This document shows positions 52,622 to 60,592 of a DNA stretch of 64,000 bases, in pieces. The translations under genes were made by a program, and so were the position numbers. The DNA is taken from contig NZ_CP030041.1 in assembly GCF_003260975.1 (NCBI RefSeq), forward strand, positions 3,909,501 to 3,973,500, in the 5' to 3' direction. Each line of letters starts with the position of its first letter. Within the stretch, counting starts at the first letter, position 1. The notes beneath the pieces are model-generated. The model did no database searches, was not told where the DNA came from, and saw only the letters and a list, made by a program, of their open reading frames with translations. The DNA comes from Echinicola strongylocentroti (lineage in GTDB: Bacteria; Bacteroidota; Bacteroidia; Cytophagales; Cyclobacteriaceae).

Positions 52622-53807
52622 ATCTAATACACAGAAATTCCAGCTGCTCACCTTCCAGGAAGTCACCGTCCCGTTGGGGGAGTAGCAAAAAGCCATCCGT
52701 TTTGGAGAGGCTAAAAAGGTCTCCGGAGCCATTATGACTGAAGGGGTAGGCACGGCCCGTTTTGGCGTCGATACTGACGGACACGAATCGTGATAGATTG
52801 GGGTTGCCAGGGATTTTCTCGCCCAAGGTTTTTACCTCCGGTTGAAGGGGCGTTCCCAAGGAGGCGTGTAGCCACTGCTGGAAATAAAACAGGTGATTTA
52901 CATAAGTAGAAACGGGATTGCCGGGATAGGCAAATACTTTTGTCCCTTTTTCTGGGTGGTGCCCAAACCAAAAAGGTTTGCCAGGCCGCTGGGCTACACG
53001 GTGAAAAAGTTTGTGTACTCCCAAATCACTTAGGACATCTGGAATATGGTCAAATTTTCCTTTGGAGACTCCTCCGCTCAATAGCAATACATCGTAGGCA
53101 TCCATTAAATCGGAAAGTGTCTTTACCAAGGCATCTTTGTCGTCATTGATATGGTACATCTTGCTAAGAATGCCCTCTTTTACAATTGCAGACCAAAGGG
53201 TATAAACGTTAGATTTACGGATTTGATGGGGGAGAGGTGTTTGGTCCACTTCTACCAATTCGTCTCCTGTCGAGATGATGGCCACCGAAGGGAGTTTAGC
53301 AACTGACACATCTGCTTTTCCCACAGTGGCCAGTATGCCGATGTCAGCAGCGGTGATCAGTTTTCCTTTCGGAATAATTTTTTGCCCTTTTTTAGAATCA
53401 CTACCGCGATAGTGAACGAAGCGTTTGGCAGCTTTTTCTAATTGAATATGGGCATTTCCGTCCGTGGTTTCGATTTCTTCGTAAGGAATGATCGTGTCGG
53501 CGCCAATAGGCAGAATTGCTCCCGTCATGACTTCCAGACAGTGATCAGCGTCCAATAATTCCATTTGGGGTGTGCCAGCGGCTTGGATGCCCTGGATGAT
53601 ATAGGAAGGTTTTATAGGATTGTCCAAATCCCCCAGCCGGATGGCGACACCATCCATCATGACGCGATCAAAAGGCGGAGCATCAAGATCTGTGAAGATA
53701 TCTTCAGCCAAAAATCGACCAGTGGCACCTGATAGTTTTACTTTTTCTGTGCCGTAAGATTGCCGTTGGCTGAGGACTGACTGCAGTGCTTCGTTGATGG
53801 TGATCAT
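52620..53807 (-). CDS. moeA: Molybdopterin molybdotransferase MoeA
   Basis: 395 residues. It inserts molybdate into adenylated molybdopterin. Blocks: LSGATGRFLAEDIFTDLDAPPFDRVMMDGVAI (variant of the usual PPFDNSAMDG), MTGAILPIGADTIIPYE, IISTGDELV, LLLSGGVSKGKFDHIPDVL and FAYPGNPVSTYV. Last gene of the Moco operon, 114 bases after the MoeB-like gene, so a second promoter is possible. Converges on murF. Confidence 0.95.
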   Translation of the reverse strand: MITINEALQSVLSQRQSYGTEKVKLSGATGRFLAEDIFTDLDAPPFDRVMMDGVAIRLGDLDNPIKPSYIIQGIQAAGTPQMELLDADHCLEVMTGAILPIGADTIIPYEEIETTDGNAHIQLEKAAKRFVHYRGSDSKKGQKIIPKGKLITAADIGILATVGKADVSVAKLPSVAIISTGDELVEVDQTPLPHQIRKSNVYTLWSAIVKEGILSKMYHINDDKDALVKTLSDLMDAYDVLLLSGGVSKGKFDHIPDVLSDLGVHKLFHRVAQRPGKPFWFGHHPEKGTKVFAYPGNPVSTYVNHLFYFQQWLHASLGTPLQPEVKTLGEKIPGNPNLSRFVSVSIDAKTGRAYPFSHNGSGDLFSLSKTDGFLLLPQRDGDFLEGEQLEFLCIR

Positions 53808-53921
53808 GGACTGAATATGTTTTTTTGATGAATCGGGATGCGAAATTCCCTTTGTTTTGGAATACAGGTGTATAGCTACATGATATGATAAGCACTACTT
53901 TTTGACAGTGGTGGAGGGGGC

Positions 53922-55004
53922 TTATTCCCAGCCTTCGGCTTCCAATGCATTCATGCCTCCTTCTAAGTTGTAAATTACTTGTTCAGGATGGAGCGATTGA
54001 AGTAATTGGGCGGCACGAAGGCTTCTCATGCCGGATTGACAGATCAAAATAACGGAAGCTTTTTCGTTGATTTCTTGGTGTCTTTCCGTGAGCTGAGCCA
54101 ATGGGATGTTCTGTGCGTTTTCCAAATGGCCACTTTCAAATTCCCCTTCATTTCTGACATCGATGACTTGCTGCTGTCGGTCTACTTCCTGTTTGGCCCA
54201 GAACTCCTCGCTGGTCAACGTGGTGACAGTCATATCAGTGCTGCACATGGGCTGACCGTAGCTGTTTTTAAGTGCCAAGATGGATTGGTTTTCGGGAACC
54301 ACGGATAGCCCAACTTTAAGATGGGTTTGGGCCAAGGTATCGATGATCAGCAATTTACCACTTAGCGGTTCTCCTATTCCTGCCAAAACCTTGACAGCTT
54401 CCAGTGCCTGATAAGTACCGATAAGGGCAGGTAAGATGCCCAAAACACCGTTTTCGTCACAATTTAGAATGGCCGAAGTATTTCCTTCTTCTGGAAATAA
54501 ACAACGGTAAGTGGGGCCATTTTGGTAATTCATGACACTCACTTGTCCTTCAAAATCATGCAGGGCACCATAAATAAAGGGCTTGTCGAGGATCACACAG
54601 GCGTCATTGACCAAATAGCGCGTGCCAAAATTGTCGGATGCATCGACTATAAGGTCGTAGTCAGCCAGTTCGTGCAGCGCGTTTTCAGGGGTCAAAAATT
54701 CGCGGATATTGATGAAGCGTGTGGATGGATTCTGTCGCTGCAAATGCTGAATAAGCACATCGGTTTTGTGTTTGCCCACGTCTTCAGGGGTGAAGAGCGT
54801 TTGCCGTGCCAGGTTACTTTCAGCTACGGTGTCCTGATCCATGATGGCTATCGTTCCTACGCCGACTCCATTGAGGTATTGGGCCACGGGAGTACCCAGT
54901 CCACCTGCGCCGATGATCAGGACACTGGCTGCAGCGAGTTTTTCTTGGGATTCCTTTCCAAAACTTTTTAGCCGTATTTGCTTCTGATAGCGTATTTCGT
55001 CCAT
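53922..55004 (-). CDS. moeB: MoeB/ThiF-type adenylyltransferase fused to a rhodanese domain
   Basis: 360 residues. The E1-like domain (1-245) has the ATP loop GAGGLGTPVAQYLNGVG and ARQTLFTPEDVGKHK, and CDENGVLGILPALIG. The C-terminal rhodanese (about 265-360) has the active-site loop ICQSGMRSLRAAQLL with its Cys. It would activate MoaD and supply sulfur as a persulfide, as in MOCS3/MoeZ-like fusions. The usual zinc CxxC pairs look lost: TYRCLFPE in place of CYRC, and only a single Cys in MCSTDM. Starts within one base of the mobA stop. Confidence 0.93.
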   Translation of the reverse strand: MDEIRYQKQIRLKSFGKESQEKLAAASVLIIGAGGLGTPVAQYLNGVGVGTIAIMDQDTVAESNLARQTLFTPEDVGKHKTDVLIQHLQRQNPSTRFINIREFLTPENALHELADYDLIVDASDNFGTRYLVNDACVILDKPFIYGALHDFEGQVSVMNYQNGPTYRCLFPEEGNTSAILNCDENGVLGILPALIGTYQALEAVKVLAGIGEPLSGKLLIIDTLAQTHLKVGLSVVPENQSILALKNSYGQPMCSTDMTVTTLTSEEFWAKQEVDRQQQVIDVRNEGEFESGHLENAQNIPLAQLTERHQEINEKASVILICQSGMRSLRAAQLLQSLHPEQVIYNLEGGMNALEAEGWE

Positions 55005-55600
55005 TAGTTTTCTCCTATTCGTGATTTGGCCATTTCGTAATCTTCCGGGAAGTTGGCATTGAACAGTTCCAGGTCGTTTTCAGGATAGATCAGGTGTACA
55101 TCTGCATTCATGAGAAATTTTCTTGGGCAGCTTTTTCCTGATTCATTCATGAATTTCTTGGCATCGACCAATCCTTTTGGTTCCCAGATGCCGATCAGTG
55201 GCTCTGGAAGCTTGGATTCATGAGTGGCATAGACCGTTGCATGTTTTTGGGGCTGGCGCTGTTTTACCAAAGCCCTGAGACTTTCTTCATGGATATGGGG
55301 AAGGTCCACGGCGACCACTAGCCAGGATTTGTCCGGATGCTGGTGGTGAGCGGATAGAATCCCGTTAAGCGGACCCTTAAATTGGTCTTCATCGATGATA
55401 TGGTTTAGCCCAGAATTGATGATGTTCTCTTGGTCAGCTCTACAGCTGATAAAGGTTTTGGGGCACAGTTCTCTTAGGGTATGGTATAAGTAGGATCGGT
55501 GGTTGGTGCGATAATATTGCAGTTCACCTTTGTCTTGCCCCATTCGGCTACTTTTGCCTCCTGCCAAAACAAGTCCGTACAAGTTATCTGTTGAATGCAT
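55004..55600 (-). CDS. mobA: Molybdenum cofactor guanylyltransferase
   Basis: 198 residues. The nucleotidyltransferase signature LVLAGGKSSRMGQDKGEL and ISCRADQE..., then VVAVDLPHI (metal Asp) and PLIGIWEPKGL. MobA attaches GMP to Moco for DMSO-reductase-type enzymes such as nitrate reductase. Overlaps moaC by 17 bases at its start and moeB by one base at its end, so tightly coupled. Confidence 0.92.
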   Translation of the reverse strand: MHSTDNLYGLVLAGGKSSRMGQDKGELQYYRTNHRSYLYHTLRELCPKTFISCRADQENIINSGLNHIIDEDQFKGPLNGILSAHHQHPDKSWLVVAVDLPHIHEESLRALVKQRQPQKHATVYATHESKLPEPLIGIWEPKGLVDAKKFMNESGKSCPRKFLMNADVHLIYPENDLELFNANFPEDYEMAKSRIGEN

Positions 55601-56060
55601 TTTTTCCTCCTTCTTTGGCCATTAGTTTTGTTTCTGAGATATTGATATCGTGGGTAAGCGCCTTGCACATGTCATAAATGGTAAGCGCCGCCACGCTGGC
55701 AGCCGTCAGGGCTTCCATTTCCACGCCGGTTTTTCCTTCGCATTTTACCGTGGCCGTGATTTCCAGCTGCTGATTACCGGGGGTAATGTCCAGTTGGATT
55801 TTGCTCAGGGCCAATGGATGGCAAAGCGGGATCAAGTCCGAAGTTTTCTTGGCGGCCATGGTGCCGGCGATGATGGCAGTTTGTATGATGCTGCCCTTTT
55901 TGCCCAAGAAGTTATCCTTGGAGAGGTGGTCAAATACTGCCTCTGGAAATGTAACGATGGATTGGGCTGTGGCAGTTCGTTTGGTGACGGATTTTTCAGA
56001 AACATCCACCATTTTGGCATTTCCGTCACTGTCCACATGGGATAGTTTTGAGTCTTTCAT
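55584..56060 (-). CDS. moaC: Cyclic pyranopterin monophosphate synthase MoaC
   Basis: 158 residues. It acts with MoaA to form cPMP from GTP. Family blocks: LSHVDSDGNAKMVDVSEK, TSDLIPLCHPLALSKI, KCEGKTGVEMEALTAASVAALTIYDM with conserved acid residues, and the C-terminal KLMAKEGGKN. Overlaps moaA by four bases upstream and mobA by 17 bases downstream. Confidence 0.97.
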   Translation of the reverse strand: MKDSKLSHVDSDGNAKMVDVSEKSVTKRTATAQSIVTFPEAVFDHLSKDNFLGKKGSIIQTAIIAGTMAAKKTSDLIPLCHPLALSKIQLDITPGNQQLEITATVKCEGKTGVEMEALTAASVAALTIYDMCKALTHDINISETKLMAKEGGKNAFNR

Positions 56061-57058
56061 CCTCCGATCAGTGTCATTGATTTTTTGGTTTCGGATTGGT
56101 TTTCGGCTTCATGGCCATCTTTATGCCGGGCTTGAAGTGCGGTGTAAATGCTGAATTTCAGGCCGCTTACTTGATTGCTTTCACGAATAAGTGTTCTGAG
56201 ATCGATGGACTCAGAGGCATAGAGACAAGTTTGCATTTCACCCTTTGCGGTGACCCTGATGCGGTTACAGGTTCCACAAAAAGTCCTGGTGTAGGAAGGG
56301 ATGACCCCGAATTGGCCTTTGCTTCCCTCAAGGCGGTAGTTAAGCGAGGTAGAGCTAGGTGGGGCTGGGAGTTTTTCGAATGGGCCAAAATGTGATTTGA
56401 TATGCTCTAAAATGGCGATATAGTCCCACTTAAGAGTAGATGTGCCATCAGAATGACCATTGAAAGGCATCTCTTCAAGAAACCGAACAGTGATGGGGTG
56501 ATCTTGTACATAGTGGATAAATGGTATAATGTCCTCGGTGTTTTGACCGTCCATGACCACGCAATTGAGTTTGACGTCAAATCCTTCCTCCATCATGCGT
56601 TGGATATTGGTCATGACGATGTCGTATTGGTCTCTTCTGGTGATGGCATTGAAGCGTGCTTTGTCAAGACTGTCAAAGCTGATATTGATCTTGGTGATGC
56701 CCAGCTTTTTGAGATGAGGTATATGTGGGCCGATGAGGGTGGCATTAGTGGTGATGGAGATTTCTTCCAGTCCTTCCAGTTTGGCGAGTTTGTCCAAGAA
56801 GTCCATTAGTCCTTTGCGGACAAAAGGCTCTCCGCCTGTGATCCGGATTTTGTCCACGCCCATTTCCACAAATGACTGGGAGAGCAGCATGAGTTCGTCC
56901 CAAGTTAGCAGTTCTTTTTTATGGGCAAATTGTACACCTTCTTCTGGCATGCAGTACTGACAGCGCAAGTTACAATTGTCTGTGACTGCAAGCCTCAGGT
57001 AGTTGATCGTTCTTCCATGATTGTCAATAAGCATGTGGGATGATTTAGGGATGTGCAT
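56057..57058 (-). CDS. moaA: GTP 3',8-cyclase MoaA
   Basis: 333 residues. A radical-SAM enzyme of the first Moco step. N-terminal cluster motif CNLRCQYC, the RITGGEPFVRKGL glycine-rich block, C-terminal second cluster CGTCNRIRVTAKGEMQTCLY, and the terminal Gly-Gly (MTLIGG) needed for activity. The start at 57058 overlaps the moaE end by 14 bases. Confidence 0.98.
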   Translation of the reverse strand: MHIPKSSHMLIDNHGRTINYLRLAVTDNCNLRCQYCMPEEGVQFAHKKELLTWDELMLLSQSFVEMGVDKIRITGGEPFVRKGLMDFLDKLAKLEGLEEISITTNATLIGPHIPHLKKLGITKINISFDSLDKARFNAITRRDQYDIVMTNIQRMMEEGFDVKLNCVVMDGQNTEDIIPFIHYVQDHPITVRFLEEMPFNGHSDGTSTLKWDYIAILEHIKSHFGPFEKLPAPPSSTSLNYRLEGSKGQFGVIPSYTRTFCGTCNRIRVTAKGEMQTCLYASESIDLRTLIRESNQVSGLKFSIYTALQARHKDGHEAENQSETKKSMTLIGG

Positions 57059-57461
57059 TGATCCAGGTGCTGTGGTCCTGGTAGGTTTCTTTTTTCCAGA
57101 TAGGAACGACCTCTTTCAGTCGGTCTATTAGATAGCTGGAAGCAGCAAAAGCCGCATCGCGATGGGCAGATGAGGTGCCGATAAACACCACTGGGTCAGT
57201 GATTTTTTTTTCGCCAATGGCATGGATCATGACCACTTTATGAAGGGGCCACTTTTGGCCAGCTTCTTCGGCGAGCTCTTCCATTTTCAATAAGGCCATT
57301 TTTTCGTAAGCTTCGAAAAAAAGATGGCTCACTTCTTTTTGGTTGTTCAGGTCACGTACGGTGCCGATGAACGTGCAGATGCCGCCACTTTCTGGATGTA
57401 TCAAGCGCTGATATCCTTTATTGATGTCGATGTCTTCCTCTATCGTGATATGACGTTCCAT
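57045..57461 (-). CDS. moaE: Molybdopterin synthase catalytic subunit MoaE
   Basis: 138 residues. With MoaD it puts two sulfurs into cPMP. Family pattern: GGICTFIGTVRDLN, LFFEAYEKMALLKMEELAEEA, VVMIHAIGEKKITDPVVFIGTSSAHRDAAFAASSYL written in parts, and PIWKKETY with the catalytic Lys region. Located nine bases after moaD. Confidence 0.96.
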   Translation of the reverse strand: MERHITIEEDIDINKGYQRLIHPESGGICTFIGTVRDLNNQKEVSHLFFEAYEKMALLKMEELAEEAGQKWPLHKVVMIHAIGEKKITDPVVFIGTSSAHRDAAFAASSYLIDRLKEVVPIWKKETYQDHSTWINAHP

Positions 57462-57470
57462 AGTTGACTT

Positions 57471-57710
57471 TTATCCTCCGCTTACTGGTGGTATCAACGC
57501 AATTTCATCGTGTTTGTTTACCATTGTTTCCTCACTGGCATAAAACAGGTTGACGGATACTGCCAATGAAGGAAGGTGGACCAACTCAGGGTATTTTTGG
57601 AAAAGCAGGGCTTTAAGGTCTTTCACTTTTACAAATGTTTCTTCTACTGGAAAATCAATCATGGCTGATCCTGTGATGTCTTTTGCTGCGCCAAATGTGT
57701 GAATTTTCAT
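57471..57710 (-). CDS. moaD: Molybdopterin synthase sulfur carrier subunit MoaD
   Basis: 79 residues, ubiquitin-like, ending IALIPPVSGG with the Gly-Gly tail that is adenylated by MoeB and thiocarboxylated. First gene of the operon moaD-moaE-moaA-moaC-mobA-moeB-moeA. A palindrome-like TACGTAAATATACGTA lies 101 bases upstream. Confidence 0.95.
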   Translation of the reverse strand: MKIHTFGAAKDITGSAMIDFPVEETFVKVKDLKALLFQKYPELVHLPSLAVSVNLFYASEETMVNKHDEIALIPPVSGG

Positions 57711-57810
57711 ACCTAGTATTTTATGCGTCTTGTGAGTGGCTGGTAGATGTTCATGTTACCAGTCCACTCGTCTTTAATGATACCTGAAAGGTACAAAAGA
57801 AATTTTGAAA

Positions 57811-57826
57811 TACGTAAATATACGTA
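57811..57826. promoter_or_regulatory. Putative activator site of the Moco operon
   Basis: TACGTAAATATACGTA holds two TACGTA arms. On the minus strand it lies 9 bases upstream of TTCTTTTG (complement of 57794-57801, 7 of 8 to TAnnTTTG) and so covers the place of the -33 box, as an activator site would. 14 of 16 bases recur before the sensor kinase gene (60561-60576). The remaining 57711-58021 region shows no gene. Confidence 0.5.
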
Positions 57827-58021
57827 GTTTTAATTTCCGGCCCGACCGATCAATTGCAGCTTCCTCAAGGTAGGAATAAAATGGTATTGATTACAAGGGG
57901 TTAGGTACAAAGATCAAGGTTTCTGTAAATATCAACTATATATAATCGTCTGTAACTCCCGTTCATCTTGACAAGGTTCGCTGGACTGCTTGTCTTTGGT
58001 CATTTTGTCACTGACCTGTAG

Positions 58022-58702
58022 TTAGCTATTTCCTATGTGCTGTTTTAACCCCGGTTCGTCTTCCAGTTTTTTGAGAAGTTCTACCACATTGTTTACCTTC
58101 AGCTTTTTCATGATGTTGAAGCGGTGGGTTTCTATGGTACGGATGCTTTTGCCGAGTTGTTCGGCGATTTCCTTATTGCTGGTACCATCAGAGATCATTT
58201 TTAATATCTGTTTTTCTCGTTTGGTGATGTCGTAGTCATTGGCAGGAGTGATGCTTTTGGTGGTTTTTTTGTCTTTTACATTCAAGTAGCTTTTTACCAA
58301 TACTTGACTGATATCTCCACTAAAGTACTGTCCTCCTTGGTGGATGGTACGGATTGCCTTCATGAATTCGTCCTTACTTGTGTCCTTTAGGAGGTAACCG
58401 GAAGCACCGCACTCGATGGATTGGAGAATATAGTCTTCATCGTCGTGCATGGAAAGGATGAGGGACTTGGTTGGCTGTTTGCTGCTCGTTAGTTTTCTGG
58501 CGGCGTCCAGTCCGTTCATGACGGGCATGCGAATATCGATGATCAGGAGATCAGGTTCTACTTCCTTTACTTTTTCCAGGGCTTCTTCGCCATTGGAAGC
58601 TTCGCCAATCACTTCTACTTCACCTTCATTTTCCAAGAGATTTTTGATACCACTTCTTACCACCATATGGTCATCAGCCAATACTACTTTAATCTTTTCC
58701 AT
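58022..58702 (-). CDS. NarL/FixJ family response regulator
   Basis: 226 residues. Receiver domain (1-120) with DD at 10-11, phosphoacceptor Asp56 (LLIIDIRMP) and Lys near 105 (YLLKDTS). LuxR-type helix-turn-helix (about 155-215; ITKREKQILKMISDGTSNKEIAEQLGKSIRTIETHR...). It lies 20 bases after the sensor kinase gene, so the pair forms a two-component system. Next to the Moco operon and close to nirBD, it is the probable nitrate/nitrite regulator. Confidence 0.93.
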   Translation of the reverse strand: MEKIKVVLADDHMVVRSGIKNLLENEGEVEVIGEASNGEEALEKVKEVEPDLLIIDIRMPVMNGLDAARKLTSSKQPTKSLILSMHDDEDYILQSIECGASGYLLKDTSKDEFMKAIRTIHQGGQYFSGDISQVLVKSYLNVKDKKTTKSITPANDYDITKREKQILKMISDGTSNKEIAEQLGKSIRTIETHRFNIMKKLKVNNVVELLKKLEDEPGLKQHIGNS

Positions 58703-58722
58703 TCTGCGTATGTTTTACTCAA

Positions 58723-60537
58723 TTAGTCTAGGGGGATATTGATACTGATCGTGGTCCCTTTTCCTTTTTGGGAAGAGATCGTACACTGTCCATTGATAAA
58801 GTTAGCTCTTTCACGGATGTTGAACAAGCCGTGTCCAGAAGCGGATAAATGTCCTTTTTCTTCCAGCTTGTCTACATCAAAGCCCTTGCCATCATCGGAA
58901 ATGTCCACGTTCAGAAACTGGGAATTGTGCGAAAGTGTGATTTTTACTTCATTTGCTTCTGCATATTTAATGGCATTGTTCACTGCTTCCTGACAGATGC
59001 GGTATAGGTTGTTTTCTACCTTGCCTTCCAGCCTGCTTAGGAAACCGGTTTGGTTTTCGAAACTTACCTGCAAGTCCGAAAGCTTGGTGATTTCCTTACA
59101 GAATTTATTCAGAACAGCCACAATACCATAGTCGGACAGGGCGCTGGGAGTCAGGTTAAAAGAGATCCGGCGAACTTCCTTGATGACGTTCTTGAGAAGG
59201 TCTTTGGATGTTTTTAGCTTTTCCCGCTCATAATCTGATTTTACAGAGTGGATGCCTTCCAAGTTGAATTTCATGGCCGATAATAACTGGCCGATGCCGT
59301 CATGCATGTCCCGGGATATGCGTTTACGTTCTTCTTCTTGTCCTTCCAGGATAAGGGCTGAGCGAAACTGTTGTTCTTTGACTTTTTTCTCTATCCGCTC
59401 CCTGTTGATTTCTTGTGATATGGCCTCGGCTTCTTTCTTTTCGGTTTCATCAGTGGCCACGACCATGAGTGTTTCCACATCACCACTGTCTCCCATGGTG
59501 GGGATGATGTTGATTTTTATCCAGACAAAGTCCCCCATGTCATTGACCACTTTGATGTCTCCGGTCCAGGTTTTTCCGGAAAGGGTCATTTTTTGGATGT
59601 TGTCAAGGTATTCGGCATTATAGCCTTGCTCTTTGAGCCACTTGAAAATGTTCTTGGGAGTACTGTCAAACTCCATGATTCTTGAAAAATTGTCCGAAAA
59701 GTAAAAAAACTCTCCTGAAGGCATGCTCTTGGCGAAAACAGTGTAATCTTCCACGGCCACATCTACCTCCAACAGGTCTTGGTAGGCTTGCTCCAAAGAG
59801 TTGTAAAGCGAGCTGATCTCCAAGGTCATCTTACGGGATTTTTGCTCAGACAGCAATAATTTTTTGAAGGTCTTTCTGATGGTTCTCGCAGAGGGGATAA
59901 AAATAAAGAAAATCTCAAAAGAGATAACGCCCAATGAAAGTATAAGTAGGAAAATCTCTATGCTTTGAAGGTTGGTTACCTTGGCTTTTGCTTCGTTGTC
60001 ATACTGAAATACGACCTTGTCCATTCCGGTCAAAAAAGCCTGTTCGTGGTTGATGACTTGACTAATATCATTGCGTAGGCTGTCCGTAGGAAGAGCGAGG
60101 TTTTGTTCGAGTTTTTTTATAATGTCTTGGGAAGCGGCGACCATGACTGAATAGTCTTCAGCAATATCAGCAAATAGTCCTTGGATGGTTTTGCTGTTCT
60201 TGCCGTTTATGCCAAGGGATTCATTGCCGTATTGAAGGCCTACGTGAGCTTCTTTCCATTCCTCCAAGGAGGACTTGAGGCCTTTAAGATAATCGGCTCT
60301 TTTGGTGCTGTTGAGGCTGTCTCCCAGCAAGAGCACATATTTGCTGATCTCTTGGCTGAGCATCCGCTGTCGCCCAGAGAGATTGACCACACCGGAGTCA
60401 TTTTTTTGTTCACTGATAAACTTCTGTACTAAAATCTGACTGAGGATAATACTCGTAGCAATGGCACAGAGTGCTATCAAGTAATACCTGACCAATTTTC
60501 CATATTTTGGTCTGTCTGAAAGGTGGTGGTTTTTCAT
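58723..60537 (-). CDS. NarX-like sensor histidine kinase with P-box-like motif
   Basis: 604 residues. TM1 about 17-38, a periplasmic helical sensor (about 40-190) starting with VNLSGRQRMLSQEI (51-64), close to the nitrate-sensing P-box/PilJ_N pattern, then TM2 about 193-214. A PAS domain (about 265-365), the HisKA_3 dimerisation helix with His412 in ERKRISRDMHDGIGQ, and a HATPase_c domain (EAVNNAIKYA near 518; DGKGFDVDKLEEKG; GLFNIRERA) follow. It partners the response regulator 20 bases downstream. Input is likely nitrate or nitrite, by motif and by neighbours. Confidence 0.92.
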   Translation of the reverse strand: MKNHHLSDRPKYGKLVRYYLIALCAIATSIILSQILVQKFISEQKNDSGVVNLSGRQRMLSQEISKYVLLLGDSLNSTKRADYLKGLKSSLEEWKEAHVGLQYGNESLGINGKNSKTIQGLFADIAEDYSVMVAASQDIIKKLEQNLALPTDSLRNDISQVINHEQAFLTGMDKVVFQYDNEAKAKVTNLQSIEIFLLILSLGVISFEIFFIFIPSARTIRKTFKKLLLSEQKSRKMTLEISSLYNSLEQAYQDLLEVDVAVEDYTVFAKSMPSGEFFYFSDNFSRIMEFDSTPKNIFKWLKEQGYNAEYLDNIQKMTLSGKTWTGDIKVVNDMGDFVWIKINIIPTMGDSGDVETLMVVATDETEKKEAEAISQEINRERIEKKVKEQQFRSALILEGQEEERKRISRDMHDGIGQLLSAMKFNLEGIHSVKSDYEREKLKTSKDLLKNVIKEVRRISFNLTPSALSDYGIVAVLNKFCKEITKLSDLQVSFENQTGFLSRLEGKVENNLYRICQEAVNNAIKYAEANEVKITLSHNSQFLNVDISDDGKGFDVDKLEEKGHLSASGHGLFNIRERANFINGQCTISSQKGKGTTISINIPLD

Positions 60538-60560
60538 ACTCCGGATATTCTACGCCAAAG

Positions 60561-60576
60561 TACGTAAATACACTTA
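60561..60576. promoter_or_regulatory. Second copy of the TACGTAAATA motif, before the sensor kinase
   Basis: TACGTAAATACACTTA matches the Moco-operon motif at 14 of 16 positions. It lies 24 bases before the kinase start, in the 55-base gap after the DUF4153 gene. A looser relative (TACGTTAAAAACG, 62534-62546) lies before the DUF4153 gene. Confidence 0.4.
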
Positions 60577-60592
60577 AAAATGTAAGTAAACT

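Noticed and set aside
57711..58021. Moco riboswitch upstream of moaD
   Set aside because: No long paired leader between the likely promoter and the start codon; only the TACGTA motif stands out.
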